NCBI RefSeq assembly: GCF_000244915.1
Contig: NZ_CM001442.1
Coordinates: 2,232,001 to 2,296,000 of the forward strand
Direction of reading: 5' to 3'
Length of the DNA stretch: 64,000 nt
Origin: Bradyrhizobium sp. WSM471
GTDB taxonomy: Bacteria; Pseudomonadota; Alphaproteobacteria; Rhizobiales; Xanthobacteraceae
In this document: one piece after another, positions 35,397-42,824 of the stretch
Numbering within the stretch: the first letter of the stretch is position 1
Layout of the letters: the number at the start of each line of letters is the position of its first letter
Notes under the pieces: model-generated
Databases searched by the model: none
What the model saw: only the letters and a program-made list of their open reading frames with translations
Told to the model about the DNA's origin: nothing
Position numbers and translations under genes: made by a program

Positions 35397-35820
35397 TTAG
35401 CAAGCCTCGCGGACCGTAAACTTGGCGCCTACAAAGGCATCGCGGCGCCAGACCATTTTGCAGAGCGTCATCGCAGGCACTCCGTCAATCAGCAGCTCAA
35501 ACTCTTTCGGTATGACCCTTAGTCTTGGAGAAAGATGGCGACGCCTCCCGACGACACGTCACGAACATGGCACGAACGAAATCGGGTGCGGCGAAGGTCA
35601 CAATCGCCGGCTTGTGGGGCCACTTCGGCTCAAGGAACCATCGGCTCCGAAGAAGCTGGTCCATGTTAAGGCTTATGATGGCGCGGCGGGTCCCGATGCG
35701 CCCGATCCACTGCTTGTTGCCATCGGTCGGGTAGCGTCGTACACGGCTGTATCGTGGGTCGAACAACCGCCGACTGATTTCAGCCCAACGATCATCTGTT
35801 GTAGTGCGAACTTTCGACAA
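35397..35820 (-). pseudogene. Decayed PilZ-domain gene
   Basis: Three leftward frames read in order give a PilZ protein. The first runs from a TTG at 35820 (TTTDDRWAEISRRLFDPRYS, later PHKPAIVTFAAPDF). A second frame, near 35530-35590, gives CHVRDVSSGGVAIFLQD with the DxSxxG half of the signature. The first frame's register then shifts again to IPKEFELLIDGVPAMTLCKM, VWRRDAFVGAKFTVREAC, ending at TAA 35397-35399. At least two frameshifts separate these parts. The open frame extends upstream to about 35890 without a start codon. Confidence 0.55.
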
Positions 35821-35981
35821 GTCGTTCTTCGCCGGGTCTTCATAGTAATGCGGTCGCGGATTTGGGTTCCGCTGAAAAAGATCAGTCGTTGTTTAATCAT
35901 TTAATCTTGGACAGCTCTTGTTTAAATTCGTGGAGTTTAGATATTTCCTTCCCTTGGCGGGTGGCGTGGAGCAAGATACAA

Positions 35982-36200
35982 ATGAAAAAGCTGACCTTGT
36001 CCTTACCCTCTGCGGCCGTTTTGACTTTTATTCTGATGACGGGTTCGCCGACAGCGAGCGCCTGCAATGGCAACGGGAATTGCTCCAACGCGCCCGGCCA
36101 AATCCGGGGAGCGCCCGGACCGATTGCAGGCGCCGGCCTTCCTCTTCTCGCGATAGGATATGGCGTGTATTGGCTGGTGAGACGCCGTCGAGCTCGATAG
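35982..36200 (+). CDS. Short exported protein with C-terminal membrane anchor, 72 aa
   Basis: A signal peptide (MKKLTLSLPSAAVLTFILMT, GSPTASA) is followed by CNGNGNCSNAPGQ, then GAPGPIAGAGLPLLAIGYGV and YWLVRRRRAR. The last part, a Pro/Gly motif, a transmembrane stretch and an Arg cluster, has the layout of PEP-CTERM-like sorting tails and is common in short Rhizobiales proteins. The ATG at 35982 is chosen because the signal peptide starts there; the frame is open further up but unlikely to be translated. Function unknown. Confidence 0.65.
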   Translation: MKKLTLSLPSAAVLTFILMTGSPTASACNGNGNCSNAPGQIRGAPGPIAGAGLPLLAIGYGVYWLVRRRRAR

Positions 36201-36426
36201 TTGCGATTGCTCGCCATTGTGCTGATCGCGAGCGAATCGAAGCGACCAGACGGGAGCGGTGGCCTACGAGCACGCGAAGCGGCCCCGCTAACAGATCTTC
36301 GCCATTTTGGGTAAGCGCCGCGCTGTCCAGCTGGTAGGAGCGGCGGCGATGCTGGTTATGAGAGCGCAATCGATGGGTGATCGCCATTCGAGGCTGCAAA
36401 CTTCTTCCAGCTTGGACTCGTCGGCA

Positions 36427-36603
36427 ATGACGCCGTTGTCCGCCGGCCAGTTAATCGTCGTGCAGGCCGACGCTGGCCCGCGACTAGCCGGTAAACGTGG
36501 CGTGGTTCTTGGGACAGGTGCAACGCGCACACGGGTCAGGGTTCTTCTCGACGGCTCAAAGGGCCCCATCACGTTGCATGAGCGGTTTCTGGGGAAACGT
36601 TGA
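36427..36603 (+). CDS. Small KOW/SH3-like protein, 58 aa (family copy 1)
   Basis: The product (MTPLSAGQLIVVQADAGPRL, then AGKRGVVLGTGATRTRVRVL, LDGSKGPITLHERFL) looks like one small beta-barrel of the KOW type: G-Q-x-I-V-V, a Gly-Lys-x-G turn and R-V-L-L-D-G-S-K-G. A paralogue with the same core lies at 54997-55269. The open frame begins at 36307, but only the part from 36427 is conserved. No clear ribosome binding site. KOW domains bind RNA or protein partners; the role here is unknown. Confidence 0.55.
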   Translation: MTPLSAGQLIVVQADAGPRLAGKRGVVLGTGATRTRVRVLLDGSKGPITLHERFLGKR

Positions 36604-36615
36604 GGTGCCAACAAC

Positions 36616-36644
36616 AGCTTGGCTGCTGGATACTAAGCCAAGCT
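36616..36644. other. Hairpin after the KOW-like gene
   Basis: Perfect 8-bp stem AGCTTGGC/GCCAAGCT with a 13-base loop, 13 bases after the stop codon. No T-run, so only a possible transcript end. Confidence 0.4.
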
Positions 36645-36863
36645 GCATAACCTAGGCCAAAGTTTATCTCCTATAAGAAGGCACTTGAAAAGGGTGTACT
36701 GTCGAGAGCTGCGGTTGGTTGCAATACCGAGGCAAACGGCGCCGCCTAATGGAAGTAGGGGAATAAACGGCTCGGTGAACGAAACCAATCGCCCCGTCCC
36801 CTTGAAGCTGCCTGGAAACGATCATGGCTCATCCTCGCCCTCACTGGACGAGAGGGTCTTCAT

Positions 36864-36975
36864 ATAATTGCACTCAAAGCATTTGTGCTCGCCCAAGGTA
36901 CGGAGATTTGTTTTGGAATTGTTCGTGTGACTTCGGCTGCGGCTTAGCTTTGGCAATTGTTGCCCGCCTCACATA
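36864..36975 (+). pseudogene. Decayed copy of the mini membrane protein family (copy C)
   Basis: The DNA matches the 37-codon gene at 38914-39027: ATTGCACTCAAAGCATTTGT and GGAATTGTTCG are shared, as is the GAGAGGG leader. Here the start codon is ATA instead of ATG, and one base is missing near the middle, so the frame breaks to a TAG after about 27 codons. Confidence 0.6.
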
Positions 36976-37341
36976 ATCATTCCGCTGCTTCGCCCGGCCT
37001 TTCCGGCCTATTCAGCCTTCGGCAGACGATGCGGGATCGGCAATTCCCCGCGCCGGATCGCTTCGAACTTGATGTTGCAAACCGCCCTTCAAACGGGTCC
37101 AAAATCTAACGGGAAGCGGCCCTGGGGGTTTGCGCGGCCTTGCTCAGGAAGCGGAAGTCGCCTACCTCGGTAGTTTTAGCGGGCCTCCCTATGTGCACGA
37201 AGGCCGCAAAATTTAAGCTCCTGTAATGGAACAGCATTTTGTTTGCACAATGGGCTGGCTTTGCACCTAGACCCCTTTCACCCGGATTTTTTGACAATGC
37301 GCGGGCCGCAGTCTGCCCCAGACTGCGTCTTGTTCAACTGT
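36976..37341. other. Gene debris upstream of the IS3 element
   Basis: A leftward stretch ending at TAG 37008-37010 encodes NIKFEAIRRGELPIPHRLPK and looks like the end of a lost gene. 37246-37315 resembles 23540-23610 (CACCCGGATTTTTT and GGGCCGCAG shared). No intact gene. Confidence 0.4.
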
Positions 37342-37404
37342 TGACCTGCCCCTGCCGATTTCCTCCAGTTGAAGTTAGAGTCCGGCCTTCTGAAGGACGG
37401 ACAG

Positions 37405-37672
37405 ATGAAGCGAGCCAGGTTTACGGAAGAGCAGATTATTGGCGTGCTGCGTGAGCATGAGGCAGGTGCGAAGGCTGCCGATTTGGCGCGGAAGCATGGC
37501 GTCTCTGAAGCGACGCTGTACAATTGGAAGGCGAAGTTCGGCGGTCTGGACGTCTCCGATGCCAAGCGGTTGCGGCAACTCGAGGACGGAGAACGCCAAG
37601 CTGAAGAAGCTGCTGGCCGAGCAGATGCTGGATGCTGCAGCGCTACGCGAGCTTTTGTCAAAAAAATGGTAG
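37405..37672 (+). pseudogene. IS3-family orfA, frameshifted
   Basis: From ATG 37405 (AAGGA upstream) the frame reads MKRARFTEEQIIGVLREHEA, AKAADLARKHGVSEATLYNW and KAKFGGLDVSDAKRLRQLED, the leucine-zipper helix-turn-helix protein of the family. An extra G near 37588 (GACGGAGAACG instead of GACGAGAACG) shifts the frame. The true tail ([20 protein letters not shown]) lies in the next frame to 37672. An A7 run at 37660-37666 just before its stop is the likely programmed slippage site into orfB. Confidence 0.75.
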
Positions 37673-38591
37673 GGCCCGTCGCCAAGCGCGAAGCCGTCGC
37701 GCACCTGCAGGCCGTCATGGGTCTGTCGGAGGCGGCGGGCCTGCGGCATCGTCGGCGCTGACCGCAAGATGGTTCGCTACCGATCGTGCCGACCGCCGGA
37801 CACCGAACTACGCGGCCACTTGCGCGAGCTTGCTAATGCCCGTCGGCGGTTCGGCTACCGCCGGCTGTTCGTGCTGCTTCGCCAGCAGGGCGAGCCGTCC
37901 GGGCGGAACCGGATCTACCGTCTGTATCGAGAGGAAGGCCTCAGCGTGCGCAAGCGCCGAGCCCGCCGCCGCGCCGTGGGCACCCGAGCGCCGATACTGC
38001 TCGAGGCTCGGCCGAACGCCCGGTGGTCGCTGGATTTGTCCACGACCAGTTCGCCAGCGGCCGTCGCTTCCGGGTCCTGAATATCGTCGATACGTGACCC
38101 GGGAATGTCTGGCGGCCATCCCCGACACCTCGATCCCGGGGCGGCGGGTGGCACGCGAACTGACGGCGCTGATCAATCAGCGCGGCAAGCCGGGCATGAT
38201 CGTCTCCGACAACGGCACCGAGTTCACCTGCAATGCCATGCTGGCCTGGTCGAAGGAGAACAACATCGACTGGCACTTCATTGCGCCGGGCAAGCCGATG
38301 CAGAACGGCTTCTGTGAAAGCTTCAACGGCCGGATGCGGGACGAGCTTCTCAACGAAACCTTGTTCTTCGGCCTCGATCACGCCCGCGCCAAGATTGCGG
38401 ATTGGGTCGGCGACTACAACGGCCAACGCCCGCATTCCTCGCTCGGCTATCTGGCCCCTGCGGCCTATGCCGCCTACCTCACCGCAACGTGCGATCGGCT
38501 GCGCAACCCCGACCAGCTCCGCCGATCGCACGTTGCTAACACCGCGCCAAACGGCGTAACATCCGCCGAGACTCTAACCGCTACTGCGTGA
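37666..38591 (+). pseudogene. IS3-family orfB (DDE integrase-like transposase), multiply frameshifted
   Basis: Pieces in order: [20 protein letters not shown]; after an extra G near 37730, [20 protein letters not shown] and [19 protein letters not shown]; after a lost C near 38035 the HDQFASGR core region; after one lost base near 38090, [35 protein letters not shown] and [20 protein letters not shown]. The last part carries the second Asp (DNGTEF) and the Glu (CESFNGR) of the catalytic triad. At least three frameshifts mean no active transposase. Confidence 0.78.
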
Positions 38592-38630
38592 AACTTCAGG
38601 GGCAGGTCACTCCAATTTTCCGGAGGCTTG

Positions 38631-38810
38631 ATGACAAACGAACATTGCCTGACTGTGCGTGCTGCTGGAGCATCGCCAAAGATACGAGAACCGTCTGGTG
38701 GACCGATCGAGCGGAAGGTCGGAACCAAATTTTGCTTCGAAGAAGCTAAGGCAAAACAGGCTTTCGCCATCGCTTGCGACAGCTTGGACATCGCGTGCCA
38801 AGACGGCTAG
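38631..38810 (+). CDS. Hypothetical protein, 59 aa
   Basis: MTNEHCLTVRAAGASPKIRE, PSGGPIERKVGTKFCFEEAK, ending FAIACDSLDIACQDG. A strong GGAGG precedes the ATG by 4-5 bases. Not recognised. It lies only 21 bases from the right end of the IS3-family element, so its native promoter may have been displaced. The opposite-strand frame is also open but has no ribosome binding site. Confidence 0.48.
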   Translation: MTNEHCLTVRAAGASPKIREPSGGPIERKVGTKFCFEEAKAKQAFAIACDSLDIACQDG

Positions 38811-38913
38811 AGCAAGAGCGTTTATGTTGAGCTGCTGCCGGTTTGATCTGGCGGGCTTCGCACTACCAGTCCGATGTAGGTTGCCTTCAAGGCGGGTTCC
38901 TGTCGTCGAAAAG

Positions 38914-39027
38914 TTATGGCAGGCAGGCGGCGGTCGCCAGTGCCACGTCGTAGCCGAAGTCGCCCGAACAATTCCAAAATGCGATCCCGGCACCAAGGGC
39001 GAGTACAAACGCTTTGAGTGTAATCAT
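38914..39027 (-). CDS. Mini membrane protein, 37 aa (family copy B)
   Basis: MITLKAFVLALGAGIAFWNC, then SGDFGYDVALATAACLP. It aligns along its whole length with the 36-residue product at 24598-24708 (LGAG, then a W, SGD, DV.LA...ACL). The leader GAGAGGGGAATTCAG gives a good ribosome binding site. It should span the inner membrane once. Opposite-strand or longer frames previously open across this region are shadows. Confidence 0.62.
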   Translation of the reverse strand: MITLKAFVLALGAGIAFWNCSGDFGYDVALATAACLP

Positions 39028-39344
39028 CTGAATTCCCCTCTCTTCGAATGACGGTAGGACGAGCGCGAGGAGTTTTGCACATCAGTGATCGGCCGAATTC
39101 GCCTGAACCACTATCGAGCCCTTGGGACCTCATTGACCTTGAAGGGTAAATCAGCTCTTTGCCGAGAGGACATGACCAGGGTACGCATCCAAGATCCGTA
39201 GCCCGCGAGCTTGTTGTCGTTCCGACCCGCCCTGCGGTTATCGCGGTCGGCTAAGCTCTGCCAGACCTACCTCAGTCATGCGATATTCGAGGCCAGCCTT
39301 GGTGGAGCGCTGTTCGAACCAATTATTTCGGAGGAGGACAGCCG
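39028..39344. other. Intergenic stretch with one doubtful micro-ORF
   Basis: A 33-codon rightward ORF at 39050-39151 (MTVGRARGVLHISDRPNSPE, then SPWDLIDLEG) has a natural-looking end but no ribosome binding site. Nothing else seen. Confidence 0.3.
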
Positions 39345-39497
39345 TCACTTTGGCACGTTCGGCAGCTTCGAACCGAGCACCCAATCGCGATCGCGAGAAG
39401 GCCAAGATGTTTCCGGTGATGCTGAGTGAAGATTGTGCTTTGCGCGACGGCGGACGTCTTGCAGTATGGCTTCAAGCCAGCGGTCTGTTTCCATCAT
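39345..39497 (-). CDS. Hypothetical protein, 50 aa
   Basis: MMETDRWLEAILQDVRRRAK followed by a polar tail (SRDRDWVLGSKLPNVPK). AAAGGA lies about 5 bases before the first ATG of the ATGATG pair at 39497, which decides the start. Not recognised. Confidence 0.45.
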   Translation of the reverse strand: MMETDRWLEAILQDVRRRAKHNLHSASPETSWPSRDRDWVLGSKLPNVPK

Positions 39498-39520
39498 GAC
39501 CATCCTTTCGCATCGCACTA

Positions 39521-39778
39521 TTGAAGAGCAGTTACGCGTCCGGGAAAACACGGCAAGTCTTTTTAAATGATTTGAAGACATTCTTTCGCGGCATGGATCA
39601 CGAAGAGGTATCGGCTTGGTTTGCACCGGCTCTGAGGCGAAGCTATGCGCGTCTAGCGGCGTGGATGGTGCGCGGCAATCGTGAGCCTGAGCGTAGCCGC
39701 ATACCAGAGCCGCCGCGGGTCGAACGGCCGGCCCGAACTCCTGATGCACCGCGGCGGCCTGCACCGCCGCGCGCCTAA
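39521..39778 (+). CDS. Possible protein, 85 aa, Pro/Arg-rich C-terminus
   Basis: The N-terminal half (FLNDLKTFFRGMDHEEVSAW, FAPALRRSYARLAAWMVRG) looks like helical protein and the C-terminus is Pro/Arg-rich. No ribosome binding site at the listed start; MDHEE is an alternative start. It is followed 23 bases later by the 70-aa gene. Confidence 0.33.
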   Translation: MKSSYASGKTRQVFLNDLKTFFRGMDHEEVSAWFAPALRRSYARLAAWMVRGNREPERSRIPEPPRVERPARTPDAPRRPAPPRA

Positions 39779-39801
39779 GTCTGCGAACGCTGTAACCGAT
39801 C

Positions 39802-40014
39802 ATGACGAACAATCGAACTTTGACGCGTCCATGGCTGCCAGACGAGGAAGCCAAACTGCTTCTCCTCTTTAGCGGTGGCGCGTCGGCTGGGGAGGTCGGC
39901 GAACAGCTGGGCCGCACGCGGCAGGCGGTTTACGCTCGCTTGCAGCGCTTTCAAAAACAGCGGGGCCGAACAAACAAAACGAGTGGGAAATCTTTCGCAC
40001 AATTGGTGAAGTGA
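39802..40014 (+). CDS. Small Myb/SANT-like helix-turn-helix protein, 70 aa
   Basis: MTNNRTLTRPWLPDEEAKLL begins a short W-x-x-x-E-E helix as in Myb/SANT-like or GcrA-type small regulators. It is followed by GGASAGEVGEQLGRTRQAVY, ARLQRF, a helix-turn-helix with the classic G-R-T-R-x-A-V-x-x-R-L recognition helix, and a basic tail. A DNA-binding role is likely; the target is unknown. Confidence 0.65.
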   Translation: MTNNRTLTRPWLPDEEAKLLLLFSGGASAGEVGEQLGRTRQAVYARLQRFQKQRGRTNKTSGKSFAQLVK

Positions 40015-40151
40015 TGTCTTTGCCGATGCTCCATGTGCGACTGAATACGCCATCTCCTTTAAGATGAGCCTGTTTAGGTTGGGCGAAGGGGTCGGCAGAA
40101 GAAAGGGCCGCCCCGCCGGGCGGCCGGTTCGACCAGTGTATCTCACGCAAG

Positions 40152-40406
40152 TCAAACGATTACGTAAATCCAGTCCCGGCTAAAAGTAGCTTGGGGCCCA
40201 AACCTCTGCGCCAGTGAGCCGAGTAGCCCGCCGTTATGTTTGAGCAATCTTTCGTTGTGGCCCGAATCTGTTGTTCCGCTGCGGACCTTCGCTGCTGTGG
40301 CAGCGGCGCCCTGAGCTGCGTCTGCCAGCCACTCAGCACTGCTGTCCCCGCCTAGCCCTGATGACCAGTGGAAAGATCGTAAATTCATTTGCTCAATATA
40401 TCTCAA
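40152..40406 (-). pseudogene. Truncated AraC-type regulator (N-terminal stub)
   Basis: The first ~30 residues (MNLRSFHWSSGLGGDSSAEW after TTG or ATG) match the start of the AraC-type regulator at 18717-19748. After about residue 33 the sequence diverges into unrelated codons and stops at 84 residues, so the DNA-binding domain is missing. It is the left flank of the second Hint segment and marks where the duplication ends. Confidence 0.75.
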
Positions 40407-40503
40407 GTTACAGTTATTTTGTTTCGCCGTATATCAACGGCGTTGGCAATCCGTTATGAGGAACTTGGGCTAGGGTAAATATTGGATTTCCGAGGTTATC
40501 GCG

Positions 40504-41472
40504 ATGGCTGCAAAAACGAGTGAGGAATTTAATTTCGCGTACGAGTTGGTAAAGACGGGCGGAACATTTAAACTCGTCGATGCTGATTCCTCGTCACCTG
40601 GCGTCAACCCGGTCGCGGTCGGGGTCAAGGCGGTAGACCAGTCCGGAAATGATCCGCTCGATCACGGCGACAAGGTCAAAATCGGCGACGTCGCAAGCGG
40701 CTCGCTGAGCAACGGCAACAAATATACCTTCATCGCGACTGCGGATCTCGCTGGCCATAACGGCATCATTATCCAGGACAACCACGGTAACTATTTCTTC
40801 CTGACGGATACCGCGTATTCCGGCAATTTGAACGGCCAACACGGCAGGCTGACGAATGTCGACACAACTGCCGAGGTCACATTCTGCTTCTACAGCGGTA
40901 CGCTGATCCGGACGCCCCAGGGTGATGTGGCTGTAGAAGCACTCAAGCGTGGCGAGCTCGTGCTGACTCATGATGGACGCACAGTCCCAGTCGATTGGGT
41001 CGGCATTCAGACGGTATCGACCGTCTTTGCCGATAAAATGCGGTCGCTGCCGATCCGCGTTCGGGCAGGAGCTTTGGCCGACAATGTGCCGTCCCGAGAC
41101 TTATTGGTCTCTCCCGATCACGCGCTGTTGGTGGACGGCACGCTCATCCAAGCTGGCGCGCTTGTGAATGGCGCTTCGATCGCGCGAGAGACCGCGGTCC
41201 CATCGACGTTCGTCTACTATCACGTCGAGGTGGAAGATCATTCGTTGATCATTGCAGAAAATACCCCAGCGGAGACGTTCATCGACAACGTTGATCGTCT
41301 TGGCTTCGACAATTGGGCCGAGCATGTAGCGCTCTATCCAAACGGCAAGCCGGTTAGCGAGTTGCCGTACCCTCGCGCAAAATCGCACCGTCAGGTACCA
41401 GTCAGCATTCGCATTGCGCTGGCTGCAAGAGCTCAAACCGATATGCCGCAGGACGCGCAATCTGTTGCGTAG
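40504..41472 (+). CDS. Hint-domain protein, 322 aa (copy 2)
   Basis: Almost identical to the protein at 19845-20813; I count only about eight differences, all in the first half (for example K-x-K-T start MAAKTSEE, and one Asp to Glu in RGELVLTHDG). The Hint domain again starts at Cys128 (CFYSGTLIRTPQGD) with SPDHALLVDG and ENTPAE. The GAGGTT ribosome binding site is conserved. Unlike copy 1, it has no intact AraC-type neighbour and no 559-aa Hint gene behind it, so control may differ. Confidence 0.82.
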   Translation: MAAKTSEEFNFAYELVKTGGTFKLVDADSSSPGVNPVAVGVKAVDQSGNDPLDHGDKVKIGDVASGSLSNGNKYTFIATADLAGHNGIIIQDNHGNYFFLTDTAYSGNLNGQHGRLTNVDTTAEVTFCFYSGTLIRTPQGDVAVEALKRGELVLTHDGRTVPVDWVGIQTVSTVFADKMRSLPIRVRAGALADNVPSRDLLVSPDHALLVDGTLIQAGALVNGASIARETAVPSTFVYYHVEVEDHSLIIAENTPAETFIDNVDRLGFDNWAEHVALYPNGKPVSELPYPRAKSHRQVPVSIRIALAARAQTDMPQDAQSVA

Positions 41473-41485
41473 TGCGGCAGGTCAC

Positions 41486-41516
41486 AAAGAGGCGGCTTTA
41501 AGTCGCCTCTTTTTTT
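41486..41516 (+). terminator. Rho-independent terminator after Hint gene copy 2
   Basis: Stem GAGGCG/CGCCTC with a GCTTTAAGT loop and a run of seven to eight T; the duplicate of the hairpin at 20826-20857. Confidence 0.9.
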
Positions 41517-41940
41517 GCCTCTTTGTGATAGCAGTGTTCAGAATTTGGGATCGTCCGGCCCGGCACGTCAACACACATTTGGTTCCAACTCGCCGAGCCA
41601 TTGGTCGGTGTTGTTATCGGCGGTGGCGTATTGCCCTCAGGCCCGAACGAAAACGGCCAGAGCCGGTAGTCTTGTGTGGGGACGTCGCATGATGAAAACG
41701 CAGAAGCGATCATGTTCTCTTAGTTGGGCGCGGAGGTGAGCAATGCTCCCCGCCCCATGTGTAAGATTATCACGGCCGGGGCATCGGGGTGCACCTGCAC
41801 ATCGACGCCTACTATGTCACATCTTTCATGTGAACCTTTGCTATAGTCCGTCGGACCCAATTGAAGCGTCCGTTTCAGCTGTCGATCTGGCGTTAGGTGA
41901 TTTGATTTTTGGAAAGTCCCATTATTTGAGGGGGCGTATC
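41517..41940. other. Stretch with ambiguous overlapping frames
   Basis: Rightward (41414-41692) and leftward (41498-41713) frames overlap. Neither has a ribosome binding site or known motif, so none is called. Confidence 0.35.
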
Positions 41941-42168
41941 ATGAGTGAGCGCGGTCAGCGCGATCGTATCGTTCTTCTGAGGCAACTCGTTGGGGCTCTC
42001 AACTCACAATTTGCCGAACTGCAAGAGCTTCGAGCCCGAGTTTTAAGGGCAGAGCAGGGTGCAGTGCGTAGGTCCTCCCGAGACAGAGCCAGTGGTATAA
42101 TCGTATCATCTCGTGCGAAGTCATCGTCGGTAATCGAAGTCGCTGGTGTCAGAGCTATTTGCGCCTGA
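41941..42168 (+). CDS. Small coiled-coil protein, 75 aa
   Basis: MSERGQRDRIVLLRQLVGAL, NSQFAELQELRARVLRAEQG: a helical N-terminal half with Leu heptads, then a Ser/Arg-rich tail. The upstream frame is open, but the GAGGGGG site 6 bases before the ATG at 41941 decides the start. Not recognised. Confidence 0.55.
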   Translation: MSERGQRDRIVLLRQLVGALNSQFAELQELRARVLRAEQGAVRRSSRDRASGIIVSSRAKSSSVIEVAGVRAICA

Positions 42169-42824
42169 CGTGCGCCTTCCCGAATGGAGGAAGTCGTCAG
42201 CAGAGCAATTTACTGAGGCAGCGATGCCGCCGATTTTAGACGGCGCGCGTCAGTTGAAGTTGCGCCTTCAATCGTCACGAGGCGGACTAATAGATCACCG
42301 TCCCTGACTGTCTTGACTTATTCGTTGTTCCGTCTTTTAAATCCGACAGATTTAGTTTTTTAATTAACGCCGCTCCAGCAGTTGAGCGGTCCTAATTTCC
42401 AGCTGGATCTCGAAGGGCGACTTGAGCAGCTTTGCGGATTCGCTCTCGTTCGCTCGGGTCGCGCACTTCCTGTAAGTGATAAATGCTGCACAGACGCGCT
42501 ACAAGAATGTGGCGATTGGAATGCCGGTTGCGCGCCTGCACGAAGTTGGTGGCGGATCTCGAATAGATCCAAGGGATGGATGTTCCAGGTTGCACCGTGC
42601 GAGTGGATCCCGGGGTGTATCCGCCTGGACGAAGCACTGATCCACTGGCCTGGTTCTCCCCCACGCAGAATCTGCGCGCTAGTGAAACGCTGGGATCATC
42701 GCCGCAGGCCGAACGATCGCCGGGGTCCAAACAATTAGCATTAGAACAAAACCTCTTTTCAGACAATTGAGCAGATGCTAGTAAGATTAAATTGATTTTT
42801 ACAGATTTCTGTTTGGGGGGCGAT
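42169..42824. other. Upstream region of the giant gene
   Basis: No gene is called. Leftward (42392-42883) and rightward (42382-42738) frames are open but implausible, though the leftward end (HLQEVRDPSERERIRKAAQV) is protein-like and may be a remnant. The last 80 bases are AT-rich and probably hold the giant gene's promoter. Confidence 0.35.

Larger units (their letters stand above)
37342..38609 (+). mobile_element. IS3-family (IS407-like) insertion sequence, inactivated
   Basis: Both ends are present: TGACCTGCCCCTG at 37342 and its exact inverse CAGGGGCAGGTCA ending at 38609, giving a 1268-base element. It contains orfA and orfB of the IS407-like subgroup, both broken by frameshifts. No clear target duplication is visible (TGT on the left, CTC on the right). 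The right end lies 21 bases before a small gene. Confidence 0.85.
40345..41530. repeat. Segmental duplication, copy 2 (AraC start, promoter, Hint gene, terminator)
   Basis: Same content and orientation as 19690-20870. The matched region starts inside the AraC stub and ends just past the terminator and the following GATAGCAGTG stretch. Confidence 0.9.
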
